From Zeus faber (taxonomy: Eukaryota; Chordata; Actinopteri; Zeiformes; Zeidae): a DNA stretch of 64,000 nt. The stretch lies in assembly GCA_960531495.1 (NCBI GenBank), contig OY482848.1, positions 35,944,817 through 36,008,816 on the forward strand. The letters run 5' to 3'. Position numbers and translations under genes: made by a program. The notes under the pieces were generated by a model, which searched no databases, had not been told where the DNA came from, and saw only the letters and a list, made by a program, of their open reading frames with translations. Positions 62,346-64,000 of this stretch are shown piece after piece; positions within the stretch are counted from its first letter, which is position 1; every line of letters begins with the position of its first letter.

Positions 62346-62348
62346 ATC

Positions 62349-63878
62349 ATGAGGAAGCTCCTGGAGAGCAGCTGGATGAAGTTCGGACCGGCCGGGAGGG
62401 GAAGCTACGACTGGGTGACAGGCTCTCCAACACTGCCCCCCATGGAACAGCAGCTGCAGGTGGGACACAGAGTCTTATCTTATCTTATTTTATCTTATAT
62501 TATTTAATCTTATATTATCTTATATTATTTTATCTTATCTTATTTTATCTTACATTATCTTAAATTATTTTATCTTATCTTATTTTGTCTTATCTTATTT
62601 TATCTTATATTATCTTAAATTATTTTATCTTATATTCTTTTTTCTTATATTATTTTATCTCATATTATCTTATATTATTTTATCTTATCTTATTTTATCT
62701 TATATTATTTTATCTTATATTATTTTAAATTATTTTATCTTATCTTATCTTAACTTATCTTATTCTATTTGATCTTATTTTATCTTCCATTTCAAAATGA
62801 TGGAGGTCTCTGCTTTCTATCTTTATCACCAGTTTTCTCTGAATCTGACTCATTTTCTCTGTGTTAAAGCAGAGCTGAAGGGGCATTAAAGGATGGCTTC
62901 AGTATTTTTCAACCCAGGACATTTATTACTGTTCACATCACAACAAAGACTTTAAAAGAAATGGAATCTCCTTTTAAAAACAGCCAACTCACCTTACATT
63001 CCCCGCTGGTGTCTCAGTCTATTTTCTGAACATGTTTTGAACAAAGGTGAAATGACATTTTGTTTAAAAACTGCTTTTTGTAATCGCTGCGGTGCATCCA
63101 GAGCGCAACGTTGGCAACGGCAGGTCGCCGCTGGGAAGCAACGCAACTTCCTGTTTTAGTGTCTAGTCTTATGTCAGCAGGGATGTAGTCAGAAAACTGC
63201 TGAAATGTGGTTTGCGACAGTTATTTCTGTGTCTAATATGTAATATTGCAAGTTTCCCATTTTCAAGAAGAGATTGAGTGTGTTTTTTTTAAGTTTTATC
63301 CGTTGGCCCCGTTGGACTGCACGAGAGCCTGCTGAGGATCTGCAGCAGAGCGCTACGTTCCTCAGCAGGTTGTGTCTGAACAGTTAGAAGTGATGGAGCC
63401 AACATTTCAACGGTCGCCAACCCGTCTTACCGTCCCGCCTGTTTTCCCTCCTCAGGGCTACGACTGGAGCGGCGTGGCGCCCGGCGACCAGCGGCGCCCC
63501 CAGCTGGTCCTGTACGTGGGGCTGCCGGTGCTGGCGGCCACGCTGCTGGTCCTGCTGGGCGTGCTGCTCCACCGCCGCCGCGCCCGCAGCAAGCTCACCC
63601 TGGCCAACGTCATCGCCCTGGACCTGCAGGACGCCGAGGGCGGGGCCGACTTCCTGTCCTCGCTCACGGGTCGAGGCGAACGCCACGCCAGCACTAGCTC
63701 CGACGCCTCGGACGGGGTCTTCCTCATGGTCTACCTGCCCCCGCCCTACGAGGAGACGCTCACCAGGATCACCAGGGCCGCCAGCATCACCAGCTCCAGG
63801 GACGCCGACTCCATTAAGATAGAAGACCTGGAGGCCAAGCTGTGCCCGGAGATCAGGTCCAGCGGCCGCTACATGTGA
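62349..63878 (+). CDS. smim28: Small integral membrane protein 28-like
   Basis: Two coding exons, 62349-62459 and 63456-63878, join in phase 0 (CAG|gtggga to ctcag|GGC), giving 177 aa. The N-terminus MRKLLESSWMKFGPAGRGSY followed by DWVTGSPTLPPMEQQLQ resembles human SMIM28 as I recall it (about 152 aa). One membrane helix covers about residues 54-75 (LVLYVGLPVLAATLLVLLGV), followed by a basic HRRRARSK stop-transfer motif. The cytoplasmic part has a Ser-rich stretch and LPPPYEE (PPxY at 132-135), a possible WW-domain ligand that is also close to the LPPSYEE of the human protein. There is no cleavable signal peptide; short extracellular N-terminus inferred. Molecular function is unknown. Confidence 0.75.
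62476..62785. repeat. TCTTAT/TTTTA-type repeat in smim28 intron
   Basis: Imperfect TATCTTATTTTATCTTATAT repeat over about 310 bp, just inside the single intron. Confidence 0.9.
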
Positions 63879-64000
63879 AGGAATCCCAGAACAAACACTC
63901 AGGAACGGGGCCGGCCGCTGGCATAAACACTACATGCAGTTGTTAAGGGCCACAACTGCTATTGGGGGCCAGTGGGGGGGGGGGGGGCGAACCCTCTCAA

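Overview
The window is nuclear genomic DNA from an animal, almost certainly a ray-finned (teleost) fish. Genes are split by canonical GT-AG introns. The proteins read as vertebrate orthologues with fish-like divergence. The non-coding DNA is packed with microsatellites, minisatellites and fish-type mobile elements (a hAT DNA transposon, tRNA-headed SINEs, an L2-like LINE end, a BEL/Pao relic). I found no rRNA gene, functional tRNA gene, operon or CRISPR array.

Five protein-coding genes can be reconstructed exon by exon. On the minus strand are ltv1 (173-4758, 3' part outside the window; 40S ribosome assembly factor), capn9 (9861-23796; calpain-9, 20 coding exons, 685 aa), taf5l (26056-32474; SAGA/PCAF WD40 subunit, 4 coding exons, 601 aa) and an ifngr1-type gene (36245-50659; interferon-gamma receptor chain 1, 7 coding exons, 429 aa). 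On the plus strand is a smim28-like gene (62349-63878; 2 coding exons, 177 aa). The reading frame closes across every junction I used. The genes do not form one pathway. They are a housekeeping ribosome factor, a digestive-tract-type protease, a chromatin co-activator subunit, an immune receptor and a small membrane protein. From memory of human gene positions (not checked here), capn9 and taf5l come from a 1q42-type block, while ltv1, ifngr1 and smim28 come from a 6q23-24-type block.

Layout: 1-4758 ltv1; 4759-9860 intergenic, including a 2.9-kb array of an 18-bp unit; 9861-23796 capn9, with a 3.7-kb array of a 19-bp unit in the intron after exon 17; 23797-26055 intergenic; 26056-32474 taf5l, with an intronic minisatellite split by a LINE fragment; 32475-36244 intergenic, with a SINE copy and a MITE-like repeat; 36245-50659 ifngr1, with a family of related arrays plus a SINE in intron 5 and a BEL/Pao relic in intron 1; 50660-62348 a gene-poor repeat desert containing a 1.66-kb array of a 9-bp unit and a hAT element bounded by an exact 8-bp target-site duplication; 62349-63878 smim28-like.

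No clearly new biological system is evident. The most unusual signals are the long, variant-coded tandem arrays, one made of consensus-like 5' splice-site motifs. Also notable are an in-frame duplicated splice donor in capn9, a tiny upstream ORF overlapping the ifngr1 start, and a LINE and a SINE in the same window sharing an identical 3' tail. Very long open frames over the arrays are artefacts of stop-free repeat units.
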